Of a stretch of 64,000 nucleotides of DNA, positions 17,546-27,179 are shown in pieces. Every line of letters begins with the position of its first letter. Within the stretch, counting starts at the first letter, position 1. The stretch is from Acinetobacter cumulans (GTDB taxonomy: Bacteria > Pseudomonadota > Gammaproteobacteria > Pseudomonadales > Moraxellaceae), in contig NZ_CP035934.2 in NCBI RefSeq assembly GCF_003024525.3, positions 248,001 to 312,000 on the forward strand, read 5' to 3'. The notes under the pieces were generated by a model. The model ran no database searches. It was not told where the DNA came from and saw only the letters and a list, made by a program, of their open reading frames with translations. Made by a program: the position numbers and the translations under genes.

Positions 17546-19765
17546 ATGACAAGCCTTGCGCATCATGCGACAGAAAACCGTTCCGTAGCAGAATTTACCG
17601 AACAAGCTTATCTTAATTACGCCATGTACGTGATTATGGACCGTGCTTTGCCACATATTAGTGATGGTCTTAAACCTGTACAGCGCCGTATTGTCTATGC
17701 CATGAGTGAGTTAGGCCTCAAGCCCACAGGTAAGCCAAAAAAGTCTGCACGTACTGTGGGTGACGTCTTGGGTAAATATCACCCACATGGTGACTCGGCA
17801 TGTTATGAAGCAATGGTGCTTATGGCACAGCCGTTTAGCTATCGTTATCCATTTATTGAAGGTCAAGGCAACTGGGGTTCACCCGATGATCCAAAGTCCT
17901 TCGCTGCCATGCGTTATACCGAAGCAAAGCTATCGGCCTACAGTGATTTGCTGCTCTCTGAACTCGGTCAAGGCACCTGTGATTGGCAGGATAACTTTGA
18001 CGGTTCAATGAAAGAACCTGTAAATTTGCCTGCGCGCGTTCCTAATATTTTATTAAACGGGACAACGGGTATTGCAGTCGGGATGGCCACCGATATCCCG
18101 CCACATAACTTACGCGAAGTGGTCAAAGGCACGATTGCTCTTATTCGTAATCCAAATCTAACGGATGAGAAGGTTGCAGAGTATATTCCTGGGCCAGACT
18201 TACCGACCAAAGCCGAAATTATCACGGCGCCGGATGAATTACTGAAAATTCAAACGACGGGTCGTGGTAGTTACCGTACCCGCGCAGTTTATACGATCGA
18301 CAAAAATGAAATCGTGATTACTGAGCTACCTTACCAAGTTTCTGGCTCTAAAGTCATTTCGCAAATTGCAGATCAGATGCAGGCGAAAAAACTGCCGTTG
18401 GTCAGTGATTTACGTGATGAATCAGACCATGCAAATCCTACGCGTTTAGTGATTGTCTTACGTTCAAATCGTATTGATGCTGAAGCGGTCATGAGCCACT
18501 TATTCGCAACAACTGACCTTGAGTCTAGCTATCGCGTCAACATGAATATGATTGGTGCAGATGGCCGTCCACAAGTGAAATCGATTCGTCGTATTTTGTT
18601 GGAATGGATTGAAATCCGTAAGACAACGGTAACGCGTCGTTTGCAATATCATTTAAATAAAATCGAAAAGCGTTTGCATATTTTGGGTGGCTTGATTGTG
18701 GCCTACCTAAATATTGATGAAGTGATTCGAATTATTCGTGAAGAAGATCAACCTAAACCGGTATTAATGGAACGCTTTGGGATTGATGAGATTCAGGCAG
18801 AAGCCATTTTAGAACTTAAGTTACGCCATTTGGCCAAACTTGAAGAAATGGAAATGCGCCGTGAGCAAGAAGAGTTGGAAGCTCGTGCAGCCATTATTCG
18901 TGAACAATTGGCCAACCCTGAATCACTCAAATCATTAATTATTAACGAACTCAAAGACGATGCGAAAAAATTTGGTGATGATCGACGTTCGCCAATTGTG
19001 CAACGTGAAGATTCACATGCGATCAATGAGCAGGACATGATGCCAGCTGATCCTGTAACGGTTGTGTTATCGGAAGCAGGTTGGATTCGTTCAGCGAAAG
19101 GCCACGACGTTGATGCCGAAAATCTAAATTTCCGCGCTGGTGATCAATACTTAAGTCATGCACAAGGTAAGTCAAATCAACGTGTATATGTCTTGGATGA
19201 ATCTGGCCGTAGTTATGCTTTAGCGATTAATACTTTGCCATCAGCACGTGGTTTAGGTGAGCCTTTAAGTTCAAAATTATCTCCTGCAAGTGGCGTTGGC
19301 TTTAAACAGGTGTTTATGGCAGAGGATGATGCTGAGCTTTTAGCACTGAGTAATAAAGGTTATGGCTTTAAAACCCAAGCCAAAAACTTAGACACCAATG
19401 CCAAAGCTGGTAAGGCTTTCCTAACGTTATCTGACGATGCAAATCCATTGCCTTTACATGCGATTGAGCAATATACACATCTTGCACTGCTCAGTTCAGC
19501 AGGCCGTTTATTGTTAATTGACCTACAAGATTTGCCAAGTCTGAATAAAGGTAAGGGTAATAAATTGATACAACTTGAAGGCAAAGATCAAATTGTATCC
19601 ATGACAACACTTAACCTAGATGAAATAATTCAAGTGCTTGCAGGAAATCAGCAATTAAAGCTAAAAGGTGATGACTTGCAGAAGTATATTGGGAAGCGTG
19701 CCTCTAAAGGTGTGCTATTGCCTAGGGGATATCAAAAAGCAAATAAACTGTTGATTCAAAGATAA
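17546..19765 (+). CDS. parC: DNA topoisomerase IV subunit A
   Basis: 739 aa, matching Acinetobacter ParC. It pairs with ParE to decatenate daughter chromosomes. The catalytic Tyr is Y124 in AMRYTEAKL, preceded by R123. The quinolone-resistance region reads [14 protein letters not shown] with Ser84 and Glu88, both wild type. The C-terminal beta-pinwheel domain starts after about residue 490 and is the shorter ParC form. parE is not adjacent. AGGATTAAAGG-type sequence precedes the ATG. Confidence 0.98.
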   Translation: MTSLAHHATENRSVAEFTEQAYLNYAMYVIMDRALPHISDGLKPVQRRIVYAMSELGLKPTGKPKKSARTVGDVLGKYHPHGDSACYEAMVLMAQPFSYRYPFIEGQGNWGSPDDPKSFAAMRYTEAKLSAYSDLLLSELGQGTCDWQDNFDGSMKEPVNLPARVPNILLNGTTGIAVGMATDIPPHNLREVVKGTIALIRNPNLTDEKVAEYIPGPDLPTKAEIITAPDELLKIQTTGRGSYRTRAVYTIDKNEIVITELPYQVSGSKVISQIADQMQAKKLPLVSDLRDESDHANPTRLVIVLRSNRIDAEAVMSHLFATTDLESSYRVNMNMIGADGRPQVKSIRRILLEWIEIRKTTVTRRLQYHLNKIEKRLHILGGLIVAYLNIDEVIRIIREEDQPKPVLMERFGIDEIQAEAILELKLRHLAKLEEMEMRREQEELEARAAIIREQLANPESLKSLIINELKDDAKKFGDDRRSPIVQREDSHAINEQDMMPADPVTVVLSEAGWIRSAKGHDVDAENLNFRAGDQYLSHAQGKSNQRVYVLDESGRSYALAINTLPSARGLGEPLSSKLSPASGVGFKQVFMAEDDAELLALSNKGYGFKTQAKNLDTNAKAGKAFLTLSDDANPLPLHAIEQYTHLALLSSAGRLLLIDLQDLPSLNKGKGNKLIQLEGKDQIVSMTTLNLDEIIQVLAGNQQLKLKGDDLQKYIGKRASKGVLLPRGYQKANKLLIQR

Positions 19766-19770
19766 CACTA

Positions 19771-19822
19771 GCATCCATTGATCGAAATACGTTATATATG
19801 CATATATTCGAGAAATGGATGC
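19771..19822. repeat. 52-bp nested dyad between parC and fadD
   Basis: GCATCCATT (19771-19779) pairs with AATGGATGC (19814-19822). On the same centre TCGAA (19782-19786) pairs with TTCGA (19807-19811). The loop contains the palindrome ATATATGCATATAT. There is no T run. It lies about 92 bases before the fadD ATG, so it may be an operator or a leader-RNA hairpin. Confidence 0.55.
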
Positions 19823-19913
19823 GATATTAAGCAGTAACAAGTTAAATAAAGAATGCTTAGTATTGAGAAAAACAGTTGAATTATTAAGGATTTGTACAGG
19901 AGAATTGGGCATT

Positions 19914-21590
19914 ATGGAAAAGATTTGGTTCGCAGAATACCAAAAGACAGGAATTCCAGAGACTGTAGAGTTACCGCAAGAAAATAGCTCATTGGTAGAT
20001 ATTTTTGAACGTAACTTCCAAAAATTTGGTTCACGTGATGCCTTTATCTTCATGGATAAAACCATCACTTTCGACCAGTTAGAAGAAGCAAGCCGTAAAT
20101 TTGCGACATACTTACAAAGTTTAGGTTTGGCAAAAGGCTCACGTGTTGCCGTTATGATGCCAAACGTACTGCAATACCCAGTCGTGGCTTTAGGTGTATT
20201 CCGCGCGGGCCTCGTTCTTGTTAACGTAAACCCACTTTATACCGCACGTGAATTAGAGCATCAATTAAATGACTCTGGTGCAGAAGCATTAGTGATTGTT
20301 GAAAACTTTGCTTCTGTATATCAAGCAATTATTGGTAAAACGCCAGTGAAGCATGTGGTTATTGCTTCTGTTGGTGACATGCTTGGTGTATTAAAAGGCA
20401 CATTAGTGAATTTTGTATTACGTTCTGTACGTAAGCAAATTCCAGCATGGAATATTCCAGGCCACATTCGCTTTAATGCGGCAATGGCAAAAGTGAGCGC
20501 GAGCAACTATAAACGTCCAAACTTAACCTTAAGTGATACAGCTGTATTGCAATATACAGGGGGTACAACGGGCGTTTCTAAAGGTGCTGAGCTGACTCAC
20601 CGCAACCTAGTAGCAAACATGTTGCAATGTGATGGTATTTTCCAAAGCAAATTTGGCCAACAAGATGGCCAGCCAGATGATCGTATCTTCTGTGCATTGC
20701 CGTTGTATCACATCTTTGCATTTATGGTGTGTGCACTTTACGGTATGTACAAAGGTCAAGCCAACGTACTTATTCCTAACCCGCGCGATCTTCCAGCGGT
20801 GATCAAAGAATTACGTAAGTACCAGCCTACATTCTTCCCTGCTGTAAATACCTTGTTTAACGCATTGGTGAACAATGAAGAGTTTAAGCAACTTGATCAC
20901 AGCAAAATGAAGATGGCGATGGGTGGTGGTATGGCGGTATTGCCGTCTACAGCTGAAGCATGGAAAAAAGTGACTGGTACAAACATTATTGAAGGTTATG
21001 GTCTTTCAGAAACTTCACCTGTTGCAACAGCTAACCCGCCTGCATCAATGGAATTCAGCGGTACGATTGGTATTCCATTGCCATTAACTGAAGTTGCTAT
21101 TTTAGATGATGAAGGCAATGAAGTTGCTTTGGGTGAACAAGGCGAAATCTCGATTCGTGGCCCACAAGTGATGAAAGGCTACTGGAACCGCCCAGACGAA
21201 ACTGCCAAAGTAATGTTTAATGGTTACTTCCGTACGGGTGACATCGGTGTGATGGATCCACGTGGTTATGTGAAGATTGTTGACCGTAAAAAAGACATGA
21301 TTTTGGTATCTGGTTTTAACGTGTATCCAGCCGAAATTGAAGAAGTGATTGCCAAACATCCAAAAGTGCTAGAAGTGGCGGCAATTGGTGTGGCTGATGA
21401 AAAATCAGGTGAAGTGCCAAAACTCTTTGTTGTGAAAAAAGATCCATCTTTAACGACAGAAGAGATTCTTGCATTTGCGAAAGAAAACTTAACTGGCTAT
21501 AAACGCCCTCGTTATGTTGAATTTATGGATGAATTACCAAAATCGAACGTAGGTAAAATTCTACGTAAAGATTTGCGTAAAACTGCCTAA
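19914..21590 (+). CDS. fadD: Long-chain fatty acid-CoA ligase
   Basis: 558 aa from the ATG at 19914 (MEKIWFAEYQ), close to E. coli FadD (561). AGGAG at 19898-19902 and family alignment favour this start over the in-frame ATG at 19815. The AMP-binding signature YTGGTTGVSKGAELTH is near 210-225, and the later motifs GYGLSETSP, YFRTGDIG and the C-terminal NVGKILRKDLR lysine are present. It activates imported fatty acids with ATP and CoA for beta-oxidation or lipid synthesis. Confidence 0.97.
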   Translation: MEKIWFAEYQKTGIPETVELPQENSSLVDIFERNFQKFGSRDAFIFMDKTITFDQLEEASRKFATYLQSLGLAKGSRVAVMMPNVLQYPVVALGVFRAGLVLVNVNPLYTARELEHQLNDSGAEALVIVENFASVYQAIIGKTPVKHVVIASVGDMLGVLKGTLVNFVLRSVRKQIPAWNIPGHIRFNAAMAKVSASNYKRPNLTLSDTAVLQYTGGTTGVSKGAELTHRNLVANMLQCDGIFQSKFGQQDGQPDDRIFCALPLYHIFAFMVCALYGMYKGQANVLIPNPRDLPAVIKELRKYQPTFFPAVNTLFNALVNNEEFKQLDHSKMKMAMGGGMAVLPSTAEAWKKVTGTNIIEGYGLSETSPVATANPPASMEFSGTIGIPLPLTEVAILDDEGNEVALGEQGEISIRGPQVMKGYWNRPDETAKVMFNGYFRTGDIGVMDPRGYVKIVDRKKDMILVSGFNVYPAEIEEVIAKHPKVLEVAAIGVADEKSGEVPKLFVVKKDPSLTTEEILAFAKENLTGYKRPRYVEFMDELPKSNVGKILRKDLRKTA

Positions 21591-21602
21591 TCTTTCCGAT
21601 CT

Positions 21603-21631
21603 AAAAAAAAGCGCCTAAGGGCGCTTTTTTT
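21603..21631. terminator. Terminator after fadD
   Basis: AAAAAAAGCGCC-TAAG-GGCGCTTTTTTT, symmetrical and lying between convergent genes. Confidence 0.93.
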
Positions 21632-21644
21632 ATTGCTACATGTT

Positions 21645-22031
21645 TTAAATACTTTTTTTCATTAGCCAGCGATCAAAATAGCGTCGACCTACACCAAAGA
21701 CACCTAAGAAAATAAACATGGTGCCAAATTGGCGGCTAAAGCCTGAGCTGTTAAAGGTGCCATAACTTAAAATATTATCAATTAGGCAAAACACTAAAAT
21801 TGCCAGTGCCCAATGCCAAAGTGGCCAGCGTTTAATGGCGGTGGCATAAAAGGAAATCCACATCATGACAAAGGTCAGTAGGGTAGACCATACATTGAGA
21901 TTGGCGCAAATTACACACAGTAAAAAGGCCGCAATGGGAAGAACGACTTTTAAAACACGATCAACTTGCTTCTGATGACCGCGTTGCTGCGCTAGTGCAT
22001 CATAAATTTGCTGTTGTTCTGGACTGACCAT
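21645..22031 (-). CDS. Uncharacterised small membrane protein
   Basis: 128 aa from the ATG at 22031 (MVSPEQQQ); an in-frame start at 22049 would add six residues. The first 30 residues are polar and Gln-rich. They are followed by three or four membrane helices (about 35-50, 53-70, 78-95 and 105-120) and a basic end, RRYFDRWLMKK. I do not recognise a family. It is convergent with fadD and divergent from the MAPEG gene, with about 108 bases between the two divergent starts. Confidence 0.7.
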   Translation of the reverse strand: MVSPEQQQIYDALAQQRGHQKQVDRVLKVVLPIAAFLLCVICANLNVWSTLLTFVMMWISFYATAIKRWPLWHWALAILVFCLIDNILSYGTFNSSGFSRQFGTMFIFLGVFGVGRRYFDRWLMKKSI

Positions 22032-22139
22032 GGCAGAACCTATATACACAATTTAATAAAACACTCTATTTAACAAAATTTATTCACGAAATGCCATGCT
22101 ATGATGCTTTTAAATACTTTTCATTATGAGAAAAAACAA

Positions 22140-22541
22140 ATGCAAAGCATAAGTGGGATCATTTATCTCATTTTGGGGGCTTGTCTACTCCCTTATGTTT
22201 TTACAATGATTGCAAAAAAAGCGGCAGGGTTTACAGCCAAAGATCACCAAAACCCACGTGAAGCATTGGCAAAAGCAGAAGGTTTAGCCAGTCGTGCCAA
22301 TGCTGTACAGCAAAATAGCTTTGAAAGTTTACCTTTATTTATTGCAGCCGTACTCATGGCTGAATATATGGTGATGCCACAGCGACTGATTATGACCTTT
22401 GGTATTGCCTACTTGGTCTGTCGTGTAATATACGGAATATGCTATTTAAAAAATTGGGCAGCTTTACGTACCATCATTTGGTTATTGTCGATGTTGTGCC
22501 CAGTGACCATGTTGTTGTTGATTATAAAATTGACGTCTTAA
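22140..22541 (+). CDS. MAPEG family membrane protein
   Basis: 133 aa from the ATG at 22140 (MQSISGIIY); the in-frame ATG at 22101 would add a non-conserved 13 residues. Four helices. The motif ASRANAVQQNSFESLPLFIAAVL (about 48-70) is the MAPEG family signature (RAxRAHxNxxE type). The family includes eukaryotic microsomal glutathione transferases and leukotriene C4 synthase; bacterial members such as this one mostly have unknown function. Confidence 0.85.
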   Translation: MQSISGIIYLILGACLLPYVFTMIAKKAAGFTAKDHQNPREALAKAEGLASRANAVQQNSFESLPLFIAAVLMAEYMVMPQRLIMTFGIAYLVCRVIYGICYLKNWAALRTIIWLLSMLCPVTMLLLIIKLTS

Positions 22542-22596
22542 GTTTTTTTAGATGAAATTTTAAGACGAAGATGCAAAATCAGAAAAAATGAAACAA

Positions 22597-22620
22597 AAAC
22601 CGTTATAATTATGCCGGTTT
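22597..22620. promoter_or_regulatory. Promoter for ppa with an overlapping inverted repeat
   Basis: A consensus -10 TATAAT sits at 22604-22609 within the dyad AAACCG-N12-CGGTTT. The -35 region is weak. About 43 bases separate the -10 from the ppa ATG. Confidence 0.5.
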
Positions 22621-22651
22621 AAAAGATTTAACTAGTTTAAAGAGTGATGCT

Positions 22652-23188
22652 ATGAGCTACAGCAATATCCCTGCGGGTAAAGATGCACCTAACGACATCT
22701 ATGTAATTATTGAAATTCCTGCAAATGCAGCGCCAATCAAATACGAAATCGACAAAGATTCTGACGCTTTGTTTGTAGACCGTTTCATGGGTACAGCAAT
22801 GTTCTACCCAGCGAACTACGGTTATGTACCAAATACATTGTCACTTGATGGTGACCCGCTTGACGTATTGGTTGTGACACCACACCCAGTTGAGCCAGGT
22901 TCAGTAATTCGTTGCCGTCCAGTGGGCAAATTGAACATGGAAGACGACGGTGGTGTAGATGCGAAACTTGTTGCAGTTCCACACGACAAATTGACGCCAA
23001 TCTACAAAGATATTCAAGAATATACAGATCTTCCTCCGTTGTTGATCAGCCAAATTGAACACTTCTTCCAACACTACAAAGACTTAGAACCAGGCAAATG
23101 GGTTAAGTTAAGTGGTTGGGAAGGTGCTGATGTTGCAAAACAAGAAGTATTGAGCTCAATTGCTGCATACCAAGAAGCAAATAAATAA
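22652..23188 (+). CDS. ppa: Inorganic pyrophosphatase, family I
   Basis: 178 aa, the normal length for the hexameric bacterial enzyme. The signature DGDPLDVLV with its three metal-binding Asp is near residues 66-74. [12 protein letters not shown] and [14 protein letters not shown] are also family-typical. It hydrolyses pyrophosphate to drive biosynthetic reactions forward. Monocistronic: own promoter and terminator. Confidence 0.98.
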   Translation: MSYSNIPAGKDAPNDIYVIIEIPANAAPIKYEIDKDSDALFVDRFMGTAMFYPANYGYVPNTLSLDGDPLDVLVVTPHPVEPGSVIRCRPVGKLNMEDDGGVDAKLVAVPHDKLTPIYKDIQEYTDLPPLLISQIEHFFQHYKDLEPGKWVKLSGWEGADVAKQEVLSSIAAYQEANK

Positions 23189-23236
23189 TTGCTTTTTGGG
23201 AATGAGGCCCAGTCATTTTAGTTGTGACTGAGCCAT

Positions 23237-23267
23237 AAAAAAACCTGCATCAAGTGCAGGTTTTTTT
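23237..23267. terminator. Terminator between ppa and the OprD-family gene
   Basis: AAAAAACCTGCA / TGCAGGTTTTTTT, usable from both sides. Confidence 0.93.
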
Positions 23268-23293
23268 ATGGCTGTCTTAAACAGACTGAAAAC

Positions 23294-24598
23294 TTAGAAA
23301 AGTTTTACAGGGATGTCTAAGAAGATACGCCATTCATTGGTGTCAGGCATGTAAACGTTGTTATACGCTTGGTCTGCACGGTAAATCGAGTTACGTAGGC
23401 GAAGGCTGGCATCTTTAGCAAAACCAGATTGAACTGTGTATTTCACTTGGTTAAAGAATTCGCTTTCAGTTGCGCTGTTATCTGTTGGGGTTTTGATATC
23501 CCAGCCATAAACATAAGCAGATGTCCAGTTCAAGCCAGGAATGCCATAGTCAGCAAAGTTCAAATTGTATTGCACTTGTGCTGATTTTTCGTGGTTACCA
23601 ATAAAGTCTGAAAGGTATGAGTTCGCCACGTAAATTGATTGCGCGCCATCGGCATTTTCGCCGTAGTCATAACCTGTGTTGCCTGTGTTTTGTTGGTAAG
23701 CCAACATCACAGAGTGTGCACCTTGGTTCAAGGTACCAGACAAAGACCAAATGCTGTTGCTACGGCCATCAACGTCTTTATTACCAATCGTAGATGAGTA
23801 AGTTCCAGCTTGTTTGTCCCACTTTGTATGGTAGCCATTAAAGTCTAAAGTCAAAGAGCGTTGTTCAGCCAACGGTAATGTATAGTTAGCATTGATGTAA
23901 TGGCGCTCTAATTTATCTTCGCTGTCTAAGCCATAGTAAGATGCATTCAATTGATCATCAAACTTGTACTTCGCACCCCAAACGATCGCATTATCTAAAT
24001 GACGGCCATCTGTATTGATTTGGTCTGAGTATTGGTTTTTGGTAAATTTACCTGCAACCAATTCAAGGTTTTGAATTTCACGGCTTTTAATTAAAGTACC
24101 TTCAAAGTATTCAGGCACCATACGTGCAGTATTACTTGCAAGAACAGGAAGGTCTAAAACTTGAGTACCATATTCAACAGTTGTGTTTGAAACACGTGCT
24201 TTCACACTCGCACCACCACGAGCCCAGTGGTCGTAAGTATCACCAGCACCTTTCTTGAGAACGCCTTTGCTATCTAGGCCTGTTTCACGTGGAATCATGC
24301 CGTTACCTGCATGTTTGTTATCACCCAATTTGAATGATGCATCACCTGTAACATTGACACCAAAACCAACTACACCTTGAGTAAAGCCAGATTCTAATTT
24401 TACAATTGCAGATTGAGCTGTTGAACGGTTGTCTGGTTCGCCTTTTTTATCGCGATCAATAAAACCAGTACGGAACAATACAGTACCGTTAGCATCTTCT
24501 ACAAAGCCTTTCGATTCGCTTTGTTCGCTTGCATATACAGAAGAAATTAGAGCAGCGTTTACAAGTAACGCCAGTGTCAATTGTTTTGATTTAAGCAT
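23294..24598 (-). CDS. OprD-family outer membrane porin
   Basis: 434 aa. Cleavable signal peptide ending SSVYASEQ. The N-terminal region FVEDANGTVLFRTGFIDRD and the pattern of beta strands ending in a terminal Phe (DIPVKLF) fit the OprD/Occ 18-strand substrate-specific porin family, which admits basic amino acids or small carboxylates. The exact substrate cannot be told from sequence. Monocistronic; the 5' side is a long AT-rich gap. Confidence 0.9.
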   Translation of the reverse strand: MLKSKQLTLALLVNAALISSVYASEQSESKGFVEDANGTVLFRTGFIDRDKKGEPDNRSTAQSAIVKLESGFTQGVVGFGVNVTGDASFKLGDNKHAGNGMIPRETGLDSKGVLKKGAGDTYDHWARGGASVKARVSNTTVEYGTQVLDLPVLASNTARMVPEYFEGTLIKSREIQNLELVAGKFTKNQYSDQINTDGRHLDNAIVWGAKYKFDDQLNASYYGLDSEDKLERHYINANYTLPLAEQRSLTLDFNGYHTKWDKQAGTYSSTIGNKDVDGRSNSIWSLSGTLNQGAHSVMLAYQQNTGNTGYDYGENADGAQSIYVANSYLSDFIGNHEKSAQVQYNLNFADYGIPGLNWTSAYVYGWDIKTPTDNSATESEFFNQVKYTVQSGFAKDASLRLRNSIYRADQAYNNVYMPDTNEWRIFLDIPVKLF

Positions 24599-25166
24599 TG
24601 GGAGAGAGCCTCATGCGAAAAGATGTTGTGAAAAGGTATGTCGATTGTATAAGTATTCTCTAAAAATACATTACTTTTATTGAATTTATACAACTAAAGT
24701 CATGCATTTTTCAGATAAGTAGTATTTGTGATATTTCTAAGCTATTAGAGAAAACTGAAATATATTTTTAATAGTTAGTAAAAACATAAAGATAGTTGGA
24801 TCTAATCTTGATGAAGCTTTGGTGCTTGTCATTGCTAGGATGACTAAGTTGGGAGGTGACTGATGCGGTATTGAGTTTTTAGATAATTTTTATTTTTTCA
24901 AAATTAAAATTTAACTTTTAATCAAAATTAGCCCAATGATTTAAAGCATGAAGAAAGTTTAATAAAGATATATAAATAACATTAAAAAAATAATAAAAAA
25001 TATGCATGTATGTCGGCATGATGATTAAAAAATAGAGTTCCTTATAAATATCAACGTTGTTTTTGATTGGTAAACTTTACTCAATGGTAAAGTGAGACTA
25101 GAATTTGCACGAAAATTTGAACGACAAAATGCCAGAACACTTTTTAAACTTTTGGGGGATTCTATT
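24599..25166. other. AT-rich intergenic region between divergent porin genes
   Basis: 568 bases. It must hold promoters for both genes but no clear consensus stands out. A slightly GC-richer patch at about 24758-24863 reads through as roughly 33 open codons ending RMTKLGGD, without a start codon. I do not call it a gene. Confidence 0.5.
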
Positions 25167-25937
25167 ATGCCATTCATTTCACTTCGCCGTGCGCTCTGTG
25201 TCGCGCTTTCATTGTATGCACTCCCAACATGGGCTTCAGAAATAACGGATGCCGAGACTCATGCAATTTCAGGCAGTGTGTCTATCGTAAATAAATATAT
25301 TTACCGTGGTGGTGAAGAAAATGATGATGTGACTCTCCAAGGTGGTGTGCAATATGATCATCAAAGTGGTGTGTTTGCAGGATATTGGGGTTCAATGTTG
25401 GGCTATGATCCCACAGATGAAACTCAAAATAGTGGCTTTGAACATGATGTCTATATTGGTTACGGCCGTCAATTGAATGATCAATGGAGCTATAGCAGTC
25501 AAGTGACTGCCTATATTTATGAAGGTGGGGGCACTGTTTATAACGACGACCGTTCATCAAAGCGCCGTACGACAGGAATTGAGCTTAACAATACGCTCAA
25601 CTACCAAGATCTGAGTTTTGGGCTAGGTGTGTTGTTATCCGATGTAGATTATGGCAATGCTGGAGATGTATATCTCAGCGCAGCTTATCAATATGCACTA
25701 CCTTATGAGGTCACCGCAAAAGCATTAGTGGCGGCATATATTTATAATGATCATGGCGATGATGATTTTGTAGAAACACGTAAAAGCTTTCGTTTTAATG
25801 AAGCTCGCTTAGGTTTAAGCAAAGCTTTAGGCAGTACTGGTGCCGAAGTTTTTGTTGAACAAGTATGGGGTGGTAAAGACCGTATGGGTGAAAAATTTGA
25901 TAATCCAACATTGGTCGGCTTGAACTATAACTTTTAA
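25167..25937 (+). CDS. TorF-family putative porin, copy 1
   Basis: 256 aa from the ATG at 25167, preceded by GGGGGA; the in-frame ATG at 25092 gives no signal peptide. Signal peptide ends LPTWASE. The mature part is a beta-barrel repeat of GVQYDHQSGVFAGYWGS and EHDVYIGYGRQL-type strands and ends LVGLNYNF, with the terminal Phe expected of a BAM substrate. This is the TorF/Gcw_chp family: the AxISGSVSIVNKYIYRGG start is characteristic (in other members ..TDYRFRGIS..). Channel activity is inferred. Confidence 0.85.
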   Translation: MPFISLRRALCVALSLYALPTWASEITDAETHAISGSVSIVNKYIYRGGEENDDVTLQGGVQYDHQSGVFAGYWGSMLGYDPTDETQNSGFEHDVYIGYGRQLNDQWSYSSQVTAYIYEGGGTVYNDDRSSKRRTTGIELNNTLNYQDLSFGLGVLLSDVDYGNAGDVYLSAAYQYALPYEVTAKALVAAYIYNDHGDDDFVETRKSFRFNEARLGLSKALGSTGAEVFVEQVWGGKDRMGEKFDNPTLVGLNYNF

Positions 25938-25980
25938 TTTATGAGCCTCACTTGAGCAAAACAAACTGCTTTTGAGCATA

Positions 25981-26013
25981 AAGTGCATAAATACAAATTT
26001 ATGCACTTTTTTT
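25981..26013 (+). terminator. Terminator after TorF copy 1
   Basis: 12-bp perfect stem AAGTGCATAAAT / ATTTATGCACTT with T run. Confidence 0.93.
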
Positions 26014-26249
26014 ATGCATTTTTTTAGGTTGCTGATTAAAAAGTGTGCTTTAAAGGCGCTTTAATATATAAATCGTTACATGTTGAAGTGGTGCCTGCTT
26101 TCTGGCGAACTTGCCAAAATGTATGCAGCACAAAAATACTATTTTAGATTTTAATATTTAAATTTTTATAAAAATAATGATAAAAAACAATTAAATAGTA
26201 TTTAATATTAAATGATTGAGTGGTAATTTTATGCTTGTGAACTCAAAGT

Positions 26250-26265
26250 TGGCACAGCACTTGCT
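26250..26265 (+). promoter_or_regulatory. Sigma-54 promoter for TorF copy 2
   Basis: TGGCAC-N5-TTGCT matches the RpoN consensus essentially perfectly, with exactly 10 bases between the -24 GG (26251-26252) and -12 GC (26263-26264). Transcription would start near 26276, leaving about 33 bases to the ATG at 26310. An NtrC-type activator would be needed; no clear activator site was identified in the AT-rich 26020-26240 stretch. Confidence 0.8.
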
Positions 26266-26309
26266 AATCCCTGTTGAGTATTCAAAATAAAATCGGGTGG
26301 GGATTTAAA

Positions 26310-27074
26310 ATGTTAAAAAAACTATTGGCTGTATCTGTATTGGCAACAACATCTGGCGCTGTATTGGCAGAAGATAAAGCTGCAATGCCATTTGGTCTAT
26401 CTTTTAGCGGTAATGCAGCGATCACAACAGATTATCGTTTCCGCGGTATTACACAAACAGAAACAGATCCAGCATTACAAGCAGGCTTTACTTTAGCGCA
26501 TGAGTCAGGTGTTTATGTTGGCCTTTGGGGTTCAAGCGTGAACTTTGGTTCAGGTACGCCAAGCTTAGAATTAGATCCTTCTATTGGTTATGCAACAACT
26601 TTAGAAAGCTTTAGTAGCAAGCCAGTATTGGATGTAGGTGTGGTTTATTATAACTACCCAAGCGCAAGCGATTTAAATTGGGCGGAGTTATATGGAAAAT
26701 TAACTTTTGCTGATGTATTTACGTCGGGCGATAGCTTACTCACCAACATTAACTATACCAATGATTATGCTGCATTCGACACCAGTAGCTGGAATTTCAC
26801 TGCAGGTTATTCGGCACCCATTGGTGATACGGGCTTTGGCGCTGTGGCAGGTGTTGGCTATACGGTTGTAAATGATGAGAAAAAATATTCATTCAATGGC
26901 GATGATAATTACATCGATTGGAAAGTCGGTGTGAACTATGGCTTTAAGTCTATTCCAGGTGCTACGGCTGAATTGGCAGCAGTGGGCACAAACATTGATA
27001 CTAAAGGTTTCACACATGCTCAAGAGCGTGGCGTAGAAACTGGTGCAGTATTTACGCTAACGAAGACTTTCTAA
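26310..27074 (+). CDS. TorF-family putative porin, copy 2
   Basis: 254 aa from the ATG at 26310, with GTGGGGA about 7 bases before it; the TTG at 26274 in the same frame would remove the signal-peptide start. Signal peptide ends AVLAEDK. The mature N-terminus SGNAAITTDYRFRGITQTETDPALQ is the classic TorF/Gcw_chp signature, and the chain ends FTLTKTF with the terminal Phe. Related to copy 1 but clearly diverged. In other proteobacteria this family often sits near glnK-amtB; here it lies 2.2 kb from glnK and has a sigma-54 promoter, so nitrogen-regulated uptake is likely. Confidence 0.9.
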   Translation: MLKKLLAVSVLATTSGAVLAEDKAAMPFGLSFSGNAAITTDYRFRGITQTETDPALQAGFTLAHESGVYVGLWGSSVNFGSGTPSLELDPSIGYATTLESFSSKPVLDVGVVYYNYPSASDLNWAELYGKLTFADVFTSGDSLLTNINYTNDYAAFDTSSWNFTAGYSAPIGDTGFGAVAGVGYTVVNDEKKYSFNGDDNYIDWKVGVNYGFKSIPGATAELAAVGTNIDTKGFTHAQERGVETGAVFTLTKTF

Positions 27075-27112
27075 TAAAGCTCAGCGTAAACTAGCTTTTA
27101 ATAAGTTATAAC

Positions 27113-27149
27113 AAAAGCCCTGAATACATTGTGTATTCAGGGCTTTTTT
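27113..27149. terminator. Terminator between TorF copy 2 and comM
   Basis: A 13-bp stem AGCCCTGAATACA / TGTATTCAGGGCT with A and T runs on either side, between convergent genes. Confidence 0.95.
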
Positions 27150-27179
27150 AGCATTGTATTTTTGCTAAGCAAAGATTGA

